Positions 27,301 to 36,927 of a stretch of 64,000 nt of DNA are shown one piece after another (position 1 is the stretch's first letter; each line of letters starts with the position of its first letter). Made by a program: the position numbers and the translations under genes. The notes under the pieces are model-generated. The model had not been told where the DNA came from, did not search any database, and saw nothing but the letters and a program-made list of their open reading frames with translations. Source of the DNA: Bacteroidota bacterium (GTDB lineage: Bacteria > Bacteroidota > Bacteroidia > Flavobacteriales > Flavobacteriaceae); the NCBI GenBank assembly GCA_018267095.1, contig JAFDZC010000019.1, positions 124,001 to 188,000 of the forward strand, written 5' to 3'.

Positions 27301-27524
27301 TTGCCGGACTTATTCCGCTGGTATTTGCTACCGGACCAGGCGCACTGGGCAACCGAACCATCGGAACCGCAGCTGCCGGGGGTATGCTCGTGGGAACCGT
27401 TTGTGGGGTTATTATTATTCCGGGCTTGTATTTCATATTCGGAACCATTGCCGCCAAACGCCAGTTGATTAAAGATGAAGATGAAAATCCGTTAACCGAA
27501 GACTTAAACGATCATGTATACTAA
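24354..27524 (+). CDS. HAE1-family RND efflux pump (AcrB-like)
   Basis: 1056 residues, typical AcrB length. The first membrane helix (PVLSIVISLIIVFLGVLALV) is followed by the porter loop (QFPTISPPKVNVTVEYPGAN). TM4 carries the proton-relay aspartates in AIGIVVDDAIVVIEAV. A second porter loop lies after VPSGFIPNEDQGMFYAII, and the C-terminal helices include MVMLIGLLGKNAVLIVEFA with the relay lysine. It exports hydrophobic or amphiphilic compounds using the proton gradient. The middle gene of the adaptor-pump-channel operon. Substrate unknown. Confidence 0.96.
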   Translation: MFNRFIQRPVLSIVISLIIVFLGVLALVQLPVTQFPTISPPKVNVTVEYPGANNELLIKSAIIPLERAINGVPGMKYMASDAGNDGEGTIQVIFNLGTDPNVASLNVQNRVASVTNKLPPLVIREGVKISREESNMLMYINLYSKDPHTDQKFLFNFADINLLPELKRVDGVGYADILGNREYAMRIWLKPDRMLAYKISADEVMEALSAQSLEASPGKTGESSGKRSQSFEYVLKYSGRFTTKEQYENVILRSTPDGEILRLKDVAKIEFGSSMYDIYSNLNGRPSAALVLKQSYGSNASQVIENVKAKLAEIKSNSFPKGMDYEISYDVSKFLDASIEKVLHTLVEAFILVGLVVFIFLGDWRSTLIPTIAVPVSLIGTFMFMQMFGITLNLITLFALVLAIGIVVDDAIVVIEAVHAKMETEHLSARKATKKAMVEIAGAIVAITFLMAAVFIPVAFMSGPVGIFYRQFSITMATSIILSGIVALTLTPALCAIILKNHHGKPKKKTPVDRFIDAFNSRFNKTTNRYMAILSKMVNRRTVTFGLLIAFCIGTYFINSQVPSGFIPNEDQGMFYAIIQTPPGSSLERTNEISERLQKISETVEGVQSVSSLAGYEILTEGTGSNSGTCLINLKDWKERKHSVQEIMQELEEKSKNITGATIEFFQPPAVPGYGAAGGFELRLLDKAGTNDYKKMEQINNDFVAALKKRPELTSVFSFYSASFPQYMLRVDNDIAQQKGVSIENAMNTLSTLVGSNYEISFIKFGRQYKVIVEAAPEYRALPDDILKLYVKNNRDEMVPFSAFMRMEKVYGLSEITRHNMYNASEISGSAAPGYSSGEAIKAINEVAEKTLPRGYGIDWAGISKDEVNQGNQAIYIFLICLGFVYLILSAQYESFILPLAVILSLPAGIFGAFLLLSLMGLENNIYAQVAMVMLIGLLGKNAVLIVEFAAQRHSTGLSVLESALEGAKVRFRPILMTSFAFIAGLIPLVFATGPGALGNRTIGTAAAGGMLVGTVCGVIIIPGLYFIFGTIAAKRQLIKDEDENPLTEDLNDHVY

Positions 27525-28956
27525 AATAAAATCCTCTATTAGCCCGGCTGTATTGGCTCTAGTTTTATTGGCTATCGGATGCAAAACCCCGGCGCTGGTA
27601 ACTCCGGAGCAAAAAGGTAAATTGCCCGAAAACTACGCTAGTTCAACCGCACAAGACACTGTGAATTCAGCAACCGTTCAATGGAAAAACTTTTTCAAAG
27701 ACCCATACCTAGTTGATTTGATTGACACCGCGCTTAAAAACAATCAGGAATTGCAGATTACTTTGCAAGAAGTCGAGATGGCCCGCAACGATATCCGCAT
27801 CCGCAAAGGTGCGCTCTTGCCCACTGTGGGTGTCAAAGCCGGAACCGGTGTTGAAAAAGTAGGTCGCTATACCAGCCAAGGCGCGGGTGATGCATCAACT
27901 GAAATCACACCGGGTCATGAAGTGCCTGACCCGTTGCACGATTACACCATCGCAGCCTATGCCAATTGGGAAGTTGATATTTGGAAAAAATTGCGCAACA
28001 GCAAAAAAGCTGCCGTCAATCGATATTTGGCTACTACCGAAGGTAAGAACTTCGTGATGACCAATTTGATTGCCGAAATTGCCGAATCGTATTATGAGCT
28101 TTTATCACTCGACAACCAATTGGCCATTGTCAAACAAAGTATTGGCTTGCAGCAAAACGGATTAGAGATTGTCAAAATTCAAAAACAAGCCGCGCGTGCC
28201 AACGAATTGGCCGTTCAAAAGTTTGAAGCCGAGGTGCGCAAATCTGAAAGTATGGAGTTTGATATCCGCCAGCAAATGGTAGAAACCGAAAACCGCATCA
28301 ACTTTTTGCTTGGTCGTATGCCGCAGCCCATTGCCAGAGCACAAAGCAATTTCTTTGACCAACCTCTTTTGGCCACACAAGCCGGAATCCCATCACAATT
28401 ACTCGCTCATAGACCCGACATCAAACAGGCAGAATTTGAGTTAGCCGCCGCAAAGTTAGATGTCAAAGCCGCGCGTGCCGAATTTTACCCTTCGCTGGGT
28501 ATTTCGGCATCGCTAGGCTTTCAAGCGTTTAAGCCTTCGTATTTGTTTACGATGCCCGAATCGCTGTTGTACAGTTTGGCTGGTGATTTAGCCGCGCCAC
28601 TCATCAACCGAAACGCCATCAAAGCAGAATTCAAAAACGCCAATGCCCGACAAATTCAGGCGTTGTACAATTATGAGCGTGCCATTTTGAACGGCTATAT
28701 TGAGGTCGCAACCCAGCTTTCAAAAATGGAAAACTTACAAAAAAGTTACATCCTTAAGTCACAACAAGTAGAGGCACTCAACCGTTCTATAGACATTTCT
28801 GCCGATTTGTTCAAGGCGGCCCGTGCCGATTACTTAGAGGTTTTGATGACCCAGCGCGATGCACTCGAAGCTAAGTTGGAGCTCAACGAAACCAAGAAAG
28901 AACAGCTCAGCGCCACGGTGCGTATGTACCGAAACCTGGGCGGTGGTTGGAAATAA
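27514..28956 (+). CDS. Outer-membrane efflux channel lipoprotein (OprM/NodT-type)
   Basis: 480 residues. The N-terminal MYTKIKSSISPAVLALVLLAIGC is a lipoprotein signal. Two TolC-like repeats follow, with alpha-barrel helices (ELQITLQEVEMARNDIRIRK, PDIKQAEFELAAAKLDVKAA) and membrane strands (YPSLGISASLGFQAF). The final helix ends LSATVRMYRNLGGGWK, a standard OprM-like C-terminus. It forms the outer-membrane exit duct of the RND pump. Its start overlaps the pump gene by 11 bp, so translation is coupled. Confidence 0.94.
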   Translation: MYTKIKSSISPAVLALVLLAIGCKTPALVTPEQKGKLPENYASSTAQDTVNSATVQWKNFFKDPYLVDLIDTALKNNQELQITLQEVEMARNDIRIRKGALLPTVGVKAGTGVEKVGRYTSQGAGDASTEITPGHEVPDPLHDYTIAAYANWEVDIWKKLRNSKKAAVNRYLATTEGKNFVMTNLIAEIAESYYELLSLDNQLAIVKQSIGLQQNGLEIVKIQKQAARANELAVQKFEAEVRKSESMEFDIRQQMVETENRINFLLGRMPQPIARAQSNFFDQPLLATQAGIPSQLLAHRPDIKQAEFELAAAKLDVKAARAEFYPSLGISASLGFQAFKPSYLFTMPESLLYSLAGDLAAPLINRNAIKAEFKNANARQIQALYNYERAILNGYIEVATQLSKMENLQKSYILKSQQVEALNRSIDISADLFKAARADYLEVLMTQRDALEAKLELNETKKEQLSATVRMYRNLGGGWK

Positions 28957-28965
28957 ATTGGGTTT

Positions 28966-28997
28966 GAGAGTCGATGAAAATCGGCTCTCTTTTTTTG
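28966..28997 (+). terminator. Strong terminator of the RND efflux operon
   Basis: GAGAGTCGAT (28966-28975) pairs with ATCGGCTCTC (28980-28989) around GAAA, followed by eight T. The hairpin covers an ATG at 28974, which rules it out as the start of the recombinase gene. Confidence 0.92.
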
Positions 28998-29132
28998 CAA
29001 AAAAATCCGCATTCACTACTTTCGGGCTTCTTAAAAACTCCATCATGCAAAAAAAACATCATTGAAATTGCTTGCGCTACGGTCACGGGTTTTGCCGCAT
29101 TTTATGAGCAATTACACATCAAAACCACCATC

Positions 29133-30053
29133 ATGGGCCGAAGCAAAAGCACCTTTGAAAACTATGCACGACATTTGGCGCATGCGGCCATTTATTTAGA
29201 TTGCATTCCTACGCAGGCCGAACATTCTGAGGTTGAAAAATATTTGTTTCACTTGTATCAAAACGCTGCCAACGCCTCGCTTTCGTATTTTAAATTTACA
29301 GTTTACGGACTGCGGTTTGCTTATAAAATGGAAGGCCAGGCACATCGAAATCATCAACTGCCGATTATTAAAGCCGAGAAAAAACTGCCGATTGTTTTAA
29401 GCAGAAACGAAACCAAAAGACTGCTTGCATCAGCCGGAAATCTCAAACACAAGGTACTCATCGGTTTGCTTTACGGCTGTGGTTTGCGTTCTGCCGAGGC
29501 AAGAGAAGTTCAGCTGAGTGACATTGACTTTGACCGAAAAATGCTGCATGTACGGCAAGGCAAAGGAAAAAAAGATCGCTATGTCCCGATGAGTCCGTTG
29601 CTGCTGGGCTGGATTGAGCAATATCTTATGGTTTATCAACCGCAAAAGCTATTGTTGAACGGCGGACAAAATCGAATGAATCCCACCGAGAAAAAATATT
29701 CCCCTAAAGGCTTTTCATGGGTAATTCTTGAGGCAGTGCGCAAGGCCAAAATCAAAAAACCGGTGAGTGCACATTCTTTGAGACATACTTTTGCCACGCA
29801 TTTGCTCGAAGACGGACTCGACATTGTAAGCATCAAAGATTTACTCGGCCATGCGCGCATTGAAACCACTTTGGTGTATTTGCACGTGGCGCACTACGAA
29901 CGTAAAAAAGCCTACAGCCCGCTGGATGTGCTCTATCAGGAAAAAATAAACAAACCTGAAAATTTGTGCGGATTGTTGAACCATATGCTCCATTGTGAAT
30001 GCTGTCACAGTTCAGGATTAATCAAAGGTTTGCAATTACCCGAAATGGTTTAA
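29133..30053 (+). CDS. Tyrosine recombinase/integrase of the IS91-associated type, N-terminus probably frameshifted
   Basis: The frame is open from 28974, but that ATG lies in the terminator hairpin; 29133 is the first usable in-frame ATG (306 residues). The core-binding domain (about 1-95) is followed by the catalytic domain: LLYGCGLRSAEAREVQLSDI with the first Arg, HVRQGKGKKDRYVPM, HSLRHTFATHLLEDG, LLGHARIETTLVYLHVAH with the tyrosine. The in-frame sequence upstream of 29133 (AAFYEQLHIKTTI) still looks like the first helix of the core-binding domain. An ATG at 29045 would join it if one A were removed from the eight-A run at 29049-29056. It resembles integrases that accompany IS91-like transposases, but no transposase is present. 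The C-terminal tail has a Cys-rich CECCHSSG. Activity uncertain. Confidence 0.8.
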   Translation: MGRSKSTFENYARHLAHAAIYLDCIPTQAEHSEVEKYLFHLYQNAANASLSYFKFTVYGLRFAYKMEGQAHRNHQLPIIKAEKKLPIVLSRNETKRLLASAGNLKHKVLIGLLYGCGLRSAEAREVQLSDIDFDRKMLHVRQGKGKKDRYVPMSPLLLGWIEQYLMVYQPQKLLLNGGQNRMNPTEKKYSPKGFSWVILEAVRKAKIKKPVSAHSLRHTFATHLLEDGLDIVSIKDLLGHARIETTLVYLHVAHYERKKAYSPLDVLYQEKINKPENLCGLLNHMLHCECCHSSGLIKGLQLPEMV

Positions 30054-30059
30054 AACAAA

Positions 30060-30090
30060 AATCCTCAAGCGCAAAACTTGAGGATTTTTT
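30060..30090. terminator. Bidirectional terminator between the recombinase and a T9SS protein gene
   Basis: AATCCTCAAG (30060-30069) pairs with CTTGAGGATT (30077-30086) and is flanked by A and T runs, so it can serve both convergent genes. Confidence 0.85.
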
Positions 30091-30107
30091 ACATCAAAAT
30101 TGTACTC

Positions 30108-31709
30108 TTATCTTTTTATCATCTTCGCGTAAGACGAATCTCCGGAGCGGTTGATGGCTTTTAAAATATAAAGCCCCGGCGACAAATCTGAAACCTCAAT
30201 AGTTTGGTCTAAATCGGTATGGATTGATTTTACTTCGACGCCTTTCAAATCATAAATGGTCAAGCTTTGAAAAGTTTCCGGCTGACTTATTCTAAAACCA
30301 TCGGTCATTGGGTTCGGATAAACCACAACTTTATCCAGAGTGAGATTAAATGTTTCGTTAGCCAAACCAGATAAGTTGTTCAAATACACTTTCCAGTATT
30401 TCTGGCTGCCGTTTAAAAACACATCGCTGATTTGTTCTGTAGCTTGGTTCTCAGTGTCGACAAAATCGGGCGTGCGATCGCCATTCATATCTATGACTAC
30501 GTGATCATTATACGACAATCTAAATTCATAATAATCGCTCACCGCAGGAATGTTCCATTGCGTTGCGGTGGGGCTAAAACCTGAGCCATTACTCAAATAT
30601 ACTTTCCAGTATTTCTGACTTCCCATCAAAAAAACATCGCTGATTTGTTCTGTAGCTTGGTTCTCAGTATCAACAAAATCCGGTTTCTTATCGCCGTTCA
30701 TATCAATGACCACGTGGTCATCGTAAGAAAGTCTGAATTCATAAAAGTCACTCGCTGCCGGAATGTTCCATTGGGTAGTCGTCGGGCTAAAACCAGTGCC
30801 CGTGTTGAGATAGACTTTCCAGTATTTCTGGCTGCCGTTTACAAACACATCACTCACCGACTCGGTCGCTTGGTTTTCGGTATCGACAAAATCCGGCAAG
30901 TTGTCCCCATTCATATCAATTACGGTATGGTCATTATAAGACAACCAAAATTCATAATAATCGCTCACAGCCGGAATGTTCCATTGCGTGGCCGTGGGGC
31001 TAAAGCCTGAACCGGTATTGAGATACACTTTCCAATATTTCTGGCTGCCGTTTACAAACACATCGCTGGCCTGTTCTGTAGCTTGGTTTTCAGTATCAAC
31101 AAAATCAGGCAAGTTGTCTCCATTCATATCAATTACGGTATGGTCATTATAAGACAACCAAAATTCATAATAATCACTCACCGCAGGAATGTTCCATTGC
31201 GTAGCTGTCGGGCTAAACCCTGAGCCGGTGTTGAGATAGACTTTCCAGTACTTTTGACCGCCGTTTAAAAACACATCACTGACTTGTTCTGTGGCCTGGT
31301 TCTCGGTATCGACAAAATCCGGCAACTTGTCGCCGTTCATATCCATAACCATATGTCCATCATAAGACAACCGAAATTCGTAAAAATCGCTCACCGCCGG
31401 AATGTTCCATTGGGTAGCCGTGGTACTGAAACTTCCACCGACATTCAAGTATACTTTCCAGTATTTTTGGCTGCCGCTCACAAACACATCGCTCACCGAT
31501 TCGGTGGCTTGGTTTTCAGTATCGACCAAATCTGGTTTGCCATCACCATTCATATCAATGACCACATGATCGTCATACGACGCACGGAATTCATAATAAT
31601 CAGTTACGGCCGGGATATTCCATTGGGTAGCTGTTGGTGCAAAGCCTTGCGCATTTATCAAAAGGTTGCCCATCCATAAAGTCGCGAGTGCTAATATTGT
31701 TTTTTTCAT
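30108..31709 (-). CDS. Secreted T9SS protein built of six 71-residue repeats
   Basis: 533 residues. A signal peptide (MKKTILALATLWMGNLLINAQ) is followed by six near-identical units of 71 residues. Each begins TQWNIPAVSDYYEF, carries the calcium-binding-like VIDMNGDxxPDFVDTENQAT (an FG-GAP/VCBS-type DxNGDxxxD loop), and ends QKYWKVYLNTGSGF. A T9SS type A domain closes it (VVYPNPMTDGFRI, LSPGLYILKAI). The layout suggests a beta-propeller of six blades with a bound calcium per blade, displayed on or released from the cell by T9SS. The DNA units are 213 bp and so alike that copy number may vary. First of three similar minus-strand secreted-protein genes in coordinate order, last in transcription order. 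Confidence 0.82.
   Translation of the reverse strand: MKKTILALATLWMGNLLINAQGFAPTATQWNIPAVTDYYEFRASYDDHVVIDMNGDGKPDLVDTENQATESVSDVFVSGSQKYWKVYLNVGGSFSTTATQWNIPAVSDFYEFRLSYDGHMVMDMNGDKLPDFVDTENQATEQVSDVFLNGGQKYWKVYLNTGSGFSPTATQWNIPAVSDYYEFWLSYNDHTVIDMNGDNLPDFVDTENQATEQASDVFVNGSQKYWKVYLNTGSGFSPTATQWNIPAVSDYYEFWLSYNDHTVIDMNGDNLPDFVDTENQATESVSDVFVNGSQKYWKVYLNTGTGFSPTTTQWNIPAASDFYEFRLSYDDHVVIDMNGDKKPDFVDTENQATEQISDVFLMGSQKYWKVYLSNGSGFSPTATQWNIPAVSDYYEFRLSYNDHVVIDMNGDRTPDFVDTENQATEQISDVFLNGSQKYWKVYLNNLSGLANETFNLTLDKVVVYPNPMTDGFRISQPETFQSLTIYDLKGVEVKSIHTDLDQTIEVSDLSPGLYILKAINRSGDSSYAKMIKR
30360..31640. repeat. Six in-frame 213-bp tandem repeats inside the T9SS protein gene
   Basis: A landmark shared by the units, the complement of QKYWKVYL, recurs every 213 bp (about 30390, 30603, 30816, 31029, 31242, 31455). 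Differences are mostly single bases, many of them silent. The pattern indicates recent duplication or ongoing gene conversion. Confidence 0.85.
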
Positions 31710-31733
31710 TCTTATCGTTATAAAATCGTTGAC

Positions 31734-34184
31734 TTATTGTTTGATTATTTTTAAACTTTGGGTTTCAAGCTCTGTGCTGACCTTTACAATGTAGGTTCCG
31801 GCAGATAAATGCGAAACTTCTATCGCTGCCTGCGGTTGGTTGATTTCTTTGATTAAAACCTGTTGCCCGAGTAAATTATAAATCGCAACCGATTTGATTT
31901 CTTGGTTCAAAGCAATATTCAGAACACCGGATACTGGATTCGGGTAAAGCTTCGCCTGGTTATCTTGGGCGGATTCAAAACTTTCGTTCCCCAAAACACT
32001 CGAGTAACAATCGACGTTGCCTAGGTCATATTGCGTAGATAGGAATCCGTTTCCAACTTCTCCATAAATATTGGAACCCCAACCCCAAAGTGACTGCTCA
32101 GTTTTGAGTCCCATAGCATCGTCGTATCCGGCAGCAACGCTTTTCCAAGTGGTCAAGGTGCCTGCTTGTACTGGTGTGGTCGAGTCATTGCTGCCACCAT
32201 TACCCAACTGACCATAGTGGTTGTAACCCCAACCCCAGAGCGTTCCGTTGGTTTTGACAGCTAAAGTGTGCGAGTTGCCTGCACTCACGGTGAGCCAGTT
32301 GTTTGCGGTTCCCACTTGTCTCGGCGTATTTTCATTTGAATAAGAATTCAATCCCAATTGCCCGTATGTATTATACCCCCAAGCCCACAGCGTGCCATCG
32401 GCTTTCTTGCCTAAACTGTGGTAATGGCCGGCCGTGATCACCTGCCAGTTGGTAGCCGTGCCTATTTGAACCGGAAATTCTTGATTGGCTCCAGTTCCAT
32501 CTCCTAATTGTCCGTAGTTGTTGCGGCCCCAACCCCAAAGTGTTCCGTCGGTTTTGATGGCTAGGGTATGAAAGTTTCCGGCCTCAACAGTTTTCCAGTT
32601 GGTAGCCGTTCCGATTTGTACCGGTGTCGTTTCGCTAAAGTAAGTCCCATTACCCAATTGGTTGTAGTTATTTCTGCCCCAGCCCCAAAGTGTTCCGTCG
32701 GTTTTGATGGCAAGTGTAAAATCAGCTCCGGCCGCCACACTCGCCCAGTTAGATGCCGTTCCGATTTGAACCGGTGTATTTCGGTTGGTGGTGGTCCCAT
32801 CACCTAATTGTCCGTAATTGTTATAGCCCCAAGTCCAGAGTGTTCCGTTGGCTTTGATGGCCACCACGTGCGAAGCTCCTGCTGCGGCGCTTTGCCATGA
32901 CGAAGTACCAATTTGTACCGGTAATGCTGAAGATTCTTGAGCAGAGCCAATACCCAATTGGCCGTTATAGTTAAAGCCCCAAGCCCAAAGCGAGCCATCG
33001 GTTTTTTTGCCAATTGTAAAATAATCTCCTTCTGAAACTGATTGCCAACACATCGCCGGAACGAGAATACTCGACGGACAAGCTGTTACATTAAATGTAG
33101 TGGAACTATCGAAAGTATTGTTCCCAAATTGAAGGTCGCTGTTATTTCCGCTTACCCAAAGTTTACCGTCCGTTTTTTTAACGAACGAAACGCGATAACC
33201 CGTCCCTACACTCTGCCAATTGGTCGCAGTGCCGATTTGTGTGGGTATCGTTACATCAGTAGTATTGCCATTGCCCAGTTGCCCTTCCGCATTGTTACCC
33301 CAAGTCCAAAGCGTGCCGTTGGATTTGGTGGCCATCGAATGTTCATCGCCGGCAGCAAGGTTTTGCCAATTGGTCGCTGTGCCAATTTGCGTTGGGGTTA
33401 ATACATTGGTGGTGTTACCGTTGCCCAATTGTCCGGATCCGTTATAACCCCAGGTCCAAAGGGTGCCATTGCTTTTTTTAGCAATCACGTGATCTCCTCC
33501 GGCCGCTACCGTTGACCAATTGGTCGCTGTACCAATTTGAACGGGAGTATTTCTGTTGGTTGTGGTACCATCACCGAGTTGTCCGTATGCGTTATAGCCC
33601 CAGGCCCAAAGGGTTCCGTTGGTTTTGATTGCAAGCGTAAAACCGTTACCGGCCGCTACACTTTGCCAGGTTGTGCCCGTACCGATTTGAACCGGTGCAT
33701 TGACTTGAGTCGTATTGCCATTTCCTACTTCACCATAGTAATTTTCGCCCCAGGCCCAAAGCGTTCCATTGGATTTAATGGCTGCTGCGTGTCTGTACCC
33801 CGCGGCAACACTTTGCCAGTTGGTGGCCATTCCAATCTGGGTTGGCGCATTTCTGTAGGTAGTAGTTCCATCACCCAAGGTGCCATAATCATTATTACCC
33901 CAGGCCCAGAGTGTACCGTCAGATTTTTTAGCTACAGTAAAACGTAGGCCGGCTGAAGCGGATTGCCAATTAGTAGCCGTTCCAATCTGTATAGGCACCA
34001 AAGACCAAGATGACGAGGTGCCGTTCCCGAGTTGGTATTCTTGGTTTCTGCCCCAGGTCCAGAGTGTACCGTTTTGACCAATGCCCACACTGTGGTCGTA
34101 TCCGCCGACCACACTTTGCCAACATTGCTGAGCAGAGATTTTAAGGCTGACCAAAGTCAGTAAAATAAGGATTGTTTTTTTCAT
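31734..34184 (-). CDS. RCC1-repeat secreted protein with T9SS sorting domain
   Basis: 816 residues. A signal peptide ([19 protein letters not shown]) precedes about 14 RCC1-type units of roughly 50 residues, each of the form [17 protein letters not shown] followed by [17 protein letters not shown] break after the seventh ([20 protein letters not shown]) suggests two seven-bladed propellers in tandem. The T9SS type A domain ends it ([33 protein letters not shown]). RCC1 propellers mediate binding; in bacterial T9SS proteins they probably act at the cell surface. It lies 7 bp downstream of the gene ending at 34192, with which it shares sequence and likely a transcript. Confidence 0.85.
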   Translation of the reverse strand: MKKTILILLTLVSLKISAQQCWQSVVGGYDHSVGIGQNGTLWTWGRNQEYQLGNGTSSSWSLVPIQIGTATNWQSASAGLRFTVAKKSDGTLWAWGNNDYGTLGDGTTTYRNAPTQIGMATNWQSVAAGYRHAAAIKSNGTLWAWGENYYGEVGNGNTTQVNAPVQIGTGTTWQSVAAGNGFTLAIKTNGTLWAWGYNAYGQLGDGTTTNRNTPVQIGTATNWSTVAAGGDHVIAKKSNGTLWTWGYNGSGQLGNGNTTNVLTPTQIGTATNWQNLAAGDEHSMATKSNGTLWTWGNNAEGQLGNGNTTDVTIPTQIGTATNWQSVGTGYRVSFVKKTDGKLWVSGNNSDLQFGNNTFDSSTTFNVTACPSSILVPAMCWQSVSEGDYFTIGKKTDGSLWAWGFNYNGQLGIGSAQESSALPVQIGTSSWQSAAAGASHVVAIKANGTLWTWGYNNYGQLGDGTTTNRNTPVQIGTASNWASVAAGADFTLAIKTDGTLWGWGRNNYNQLGNGTYFSETTPVQIGTATNWKTVEAGNFHTLAIKTDGTLWGWGRNNYGQLGDGTGANQEFPVQIGTATNWQVITAGHYHSLGKKADGTLWAWGYNTYGQLGLNSYSNENTPRQVGTANNWLTVSAGNSHTLAVKTNGTLWGWGYNHYGQLGNGGSNDSTTPVQAGTLTTWKSVAAGYDDAMGLKTEQSLWGWGSNIYGEVGNGFLSTQYDLGNVDCYSSVLGNESFESAQDNQAKLYPNPVSGVLNIALNQEIKSVAIYNLLGQQVLIKEINQPQAAIEVSHLSAGTYIVKVSTELETQSLKIIKQ

Positions 34185-34191
34185 GAAGCAA

Positions 34192-36720
34192 TTATTGTTT
34201 GATTATTTTAGAAGTATGGGTTTGACTGCCTGAAGTACATTTCACCAGATAAGCTCCCGCCGATAAATGAGCCACATTCAATTTAAAATCTTTTGAATTC
34301 GGCGATTGAACATACACTTCTTGTCCCATCAAATTGTAGATGGCTACCGAATCAATGGCTGAATCAAATGATATATTCAAGATATCTTGCGCCGGATTCG
34401 GATATACTTTGACCTCATTTGTCGTCACAAAATGCTCGTCAGACAAAGTCGTCAAAGGACAGTTGATCGGGATTGGCGTAGTGCGTTGTGTAGTGGTTCC
34501 ATCGCCCAATTGCCCTAGATGATTGCGGCCCCAAACATACATCGTTCCGCCGGTCATGATGGCCGAAGTCGTTGACACACCCGCATCCACTGTGAGCCAA
34601 TCGGTAGCTTGACCAATTTGCACAGGAGCAACTTGTGAGGTAGTGGTTCCATTGCCTAATTGTCCGTAATTATTGAGGCCCCAAGCCCAAATGGTTCCAT
34701 TGGTTTTTTTGCCCACGGTATGCGCCCCTCCGGTTCCAATGTGTTGCCAATCAGTAGCGGTACCAATGCGCACCGGCGTAGTTCTGTTGGTAGAAGTTCC
34801 GTCACCCAATTGACTGTATTGATTGTCTCCCCAGCCCCAAAGCGAGCCATCAGTTTTAATTGCAAATGAACTTCCGTTACCGGCATAGACTTTTTGCCAG
34901 TTGGTGGCCGTACCGATTTGTACCGGCGTGCTTCGGTTGCTCAAATCTCCGGTACCCAATTGTCCTTTGTTGTTATAGCCCCAGGCCCAAAGTGTTCCGT
35001 TGGTTTTAACGCCCAAAGTATAATCATAACCCGCAGAGATAAAACTCCAAGTATCGGTGCCCACTTGTGTCGGTTCAAAGAAATTCAAACTAGACGTCAA
35101 ACCGAGTTGTCCGTATCCATTTTGTCCCCAGGCCCATAGCGTTCCACCCGTTTTGAGTGCTATGGTATGCCCAACACCTGCCGAGACAGTTTGCCAGTTG
35201 TTCTCGGTTCCGATGCGCACCGGTGACAAAACCGAACTCGGATCATTAAAGCTAATGTTTCCGATATTCTGACCCCAAGCCCAAAGCGAGCCGTCATTTT
35301 TAATGGCCATCCCGGTATAAGCGGTTTCAGAAACACTTTGCCAAAGGTTGGCATTGCCAATTTGAACCGGCAAATTGGTATTGTTGCTCGTACCGTTTCC
35401 GATAGATCCGTTGACATTCACGCCCCAGCTCCAAAGCGAACCGTCTCCTTTGATGGCTACTGCCCCTAATGCTGCACAACTGAGTTGCGCAAAACAGGTT
35501 TCGGCCTGTGTGAAAAAACCAAAACTACCTACCCAATTGCTCTGTGCGTTGCCACAATCGGCAGCCACCCAAAAAAAATAGTCTGTATTCGGATTTAAAT
35601 CGCTTACTATTAATGAATTGGTACTGGTGTGATATGTGGTTCCGCCCATAGTAGGCGCATTGTTGATCATGACCGCATAACCATTGGAAGGAGCGATCGG
35701 TGCGCTCCATTGAAAGGTAGCCGAATTCGAGGTAATGTTGGACACCGACAAATTGTTCGGGGCATTGCAGGTACCTGAGGTTGTAGCCATTTTGATCAGA
35801 CCGTTTTCGTAGGTTCCCACCCAAATGGTATTTGAATTTACTACCTCTAAGCAGTGGATGTATTCAAAACTAGCGCCCGCTGTGGCCGGATAATAACCTT
35901 GACAATCCGTAAAATTTTGCAATCCTCCGTCTTGACATTCGCGAGCAAAACCCAGCCAAACTTTGCTGTTTTGATCCACGTCCAAGCCTTCAACTTGGCA
36001 ATCGAGCATACAAGAGGCTTGATAAATATAACTGCCCGAGACGTTTTCATTGGTGTATTTCATATAGCCGCCACCAAAAGAGGTAACATACATATCGTTG
36101 CCGATGATTCTTAGAATTTTATTGGCCTGATCACCCACAATCGAAAAGGTATTTCCGCTGCGTTTGCCTAGTATTCCGTTGTTGGTAAAATAAACCGTAT
36201 TGGCACTGTTCACAGCCACAGAGTTGATTACATTACCGCTGATTTGTGAGTTTGAAGTGTTATAGGTGGTAAAAGTAGTTCCGTTGAATTGAACCAGTCC
36301 TACAGAAGTCGCTAACCAAACATTATTCGAAGCATCCACCGCAATATCATTAATCACGTTGGTTGGAAGCCCGGAGTTGTCCATGCGATAATGTGACCAA
36401 GTGGTTCCGTTGTACATGATCAAACCGTTTTGTGCCGTTGTTACCCACTTGCGGCTGAGCCCGTCAATGGCCAATTTTTGTAAGGCCGATAGCTCAACGC
36501 CTGTATTGCTCTGGATATAATTGGTAAAAGTAGTTCCGTTGAACATGGTTAAAGCATCAGAGGTAGCCATCCACAAATTGCCATTGCCATCTATTTTTAG
36601 GTCATTGATATTGGCCGAGGCAATGCCGGAGTTAGAAGGATGATACACCGTGTAATCGTAATTTTGACCCTGAGCGGCAAAGCTTAATAGTGCAAGCAGT
36701 AAAAAGTAAATCTTCTTCAT
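34192..36720 (-). CDS. Secreted protein with two-component-type propeller, FN3 and RCC1 repeats plus T9SS domain
   Basis: 842 residues. A signal peptide ([19 protein letters not shown]) is followed by an N-terminal propeller (about 20-315) of units such as [20 protein letters not shown] and [20 protein letters not shown], similar to the Reg_prop repeats of hybrid sensors. An FN3 domain comes next ([20 protein letters not shown]). RCC1 units follow (about 420-760: [16 protein letters not shown] and similar), then a T9SS type A domain ([25 protein letters not shown]). There is no transmembrane helix, so the Reg_prop-like part is not a sensor here. First gene of the three-gene run, with a -7 box at 36820-36813 upstream. 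Confidence 0.83.
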   Translation of the reverse strand: MKKIYFLLLALLSFAAQGQNYDYTVYHPSNSGIASANINDLKIDGNGNLWMATSDALTMFNGTTFTNYIQSNTGVELSALQKLAIDGLSRKWVTTAQNGLIMYNGTTWSHYRMDNSGLPTNVINDIAVDASNNVWLATSVGLVQFNGTTFTTYNTSNSQISGNVINSVAVNSANTVYFTNNGILGKRSGNTFSIVGDQANKILRIIGNDMYVTSFGGGYMKYTNENVSGSYIYQASCMLDCQVEGLDVDQNSKVWLGFARECQDGGLQNFTDCQGYYPATAGASFEYIHCLEVVNSNTIWVGTYENGLIKMATTSGTCNAPNNLSVSNITSNSATFQWSAPIAPSNGYAVMINNAPTMGGTTYHTSTNSLIVSDLNPNTDYFFWVAADCGNAQSNWVGSFGFFTQAETCFAQLSCAALGAVAIKGDGSLWSWGVNVNGSIGNGTSNNTNLPVQIGNANLWQSVSETAYTGMAIKNDGSLWAWGQNIGNISFNDPSSVLSPVRIGTENNWQTVSAGVGHTIALKTGGTLWAWGQNGYGQLGLTSSLNFFEPTQVGTDTWSFISAGYDYTLGVKTNGTLWAWGYNNKGQLGTGDLSNRSTPVQIGTATNWQKVYAGNGSSFAIKTDGSLWGWGDNQYSQLGDGTSTNRTTPVRIGTATDWQHIGTGGAHTVGKKTNGTIWAWGLNNYGQLGNGTTTSQVAPVQIGQATDWLTVDAGVSTTSAIMTGGTMYVWGRNHLGQLGDGTTTQRTTPIPINCPLTTLSDEHFVTTNEVKVYPNPAQDILNISFDSAIDSVAIYNLMGQEVYVQSPNSKDFKLNVAHLSAGAYLVKCTSGSQTHTSKIIKQ

Positions 36721-36812
36721 TCTTTGTAGTTTGTTAAATAGGTGAGCAATTTTTTTATCCGCTCTTATAGAAATAAATTCTGTGAAAAATTCTTCCTTTC
36801 AAAAACGGTCTG

Positions 36813-36820
36813 CAAACATA
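36813..36820 (-). promoter_or_regulatory. Perfect -7 element (TATGTTTG) for the T9SS gene run
   Basis: On the minus strand the sequence is TATGTTTG, fitting TAnnTTTG. The start codon of the first T9SS gene lies 92 bp downstream. A TTG occurs only 13 bases upstream, closer than usual. Confidence 0.5.
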
Positions 36821-36899
36821 GGTTAATTGGATTCAACTGGCAGAAAAAAAATCAGAAAAACAGTTCCTTTTCTTTGATTTTAACAAGCAGTTGTTGTTT

Positions 36900-36927
36900 G
36901 TATTATTGAAATTCAACGCAATAATAC
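36900..36927. promoter_or_regulatory. Perfect 9-bp inverted repeat, possible operator
   Basis: GTATTATTG (36900-36908) and CAATAATAC (36919-36927) are separated by 10 bases. There is no T run after it on either strand, so it is not an obvious terminator. It lies 80 bp upstream of the -7 element of the T9SS genes and about 100 bp past the LytTR regulator gene. Confidence 0.4.

Noticed and set aside
29133-30053. The tyrosine recombinase as the integrase of the cassette array at 41.8-45.2 kb
   Set aside because: It lies 12 kb away across ordinary genes and resembles IS91-associated recombinases; no IntI-specific insertion was recognised.
30360-31640. CRISPR-like regular repeats
   Set aside because: The 213-bp units are in-frame coding repeats without spacers, and no cas genes are present.
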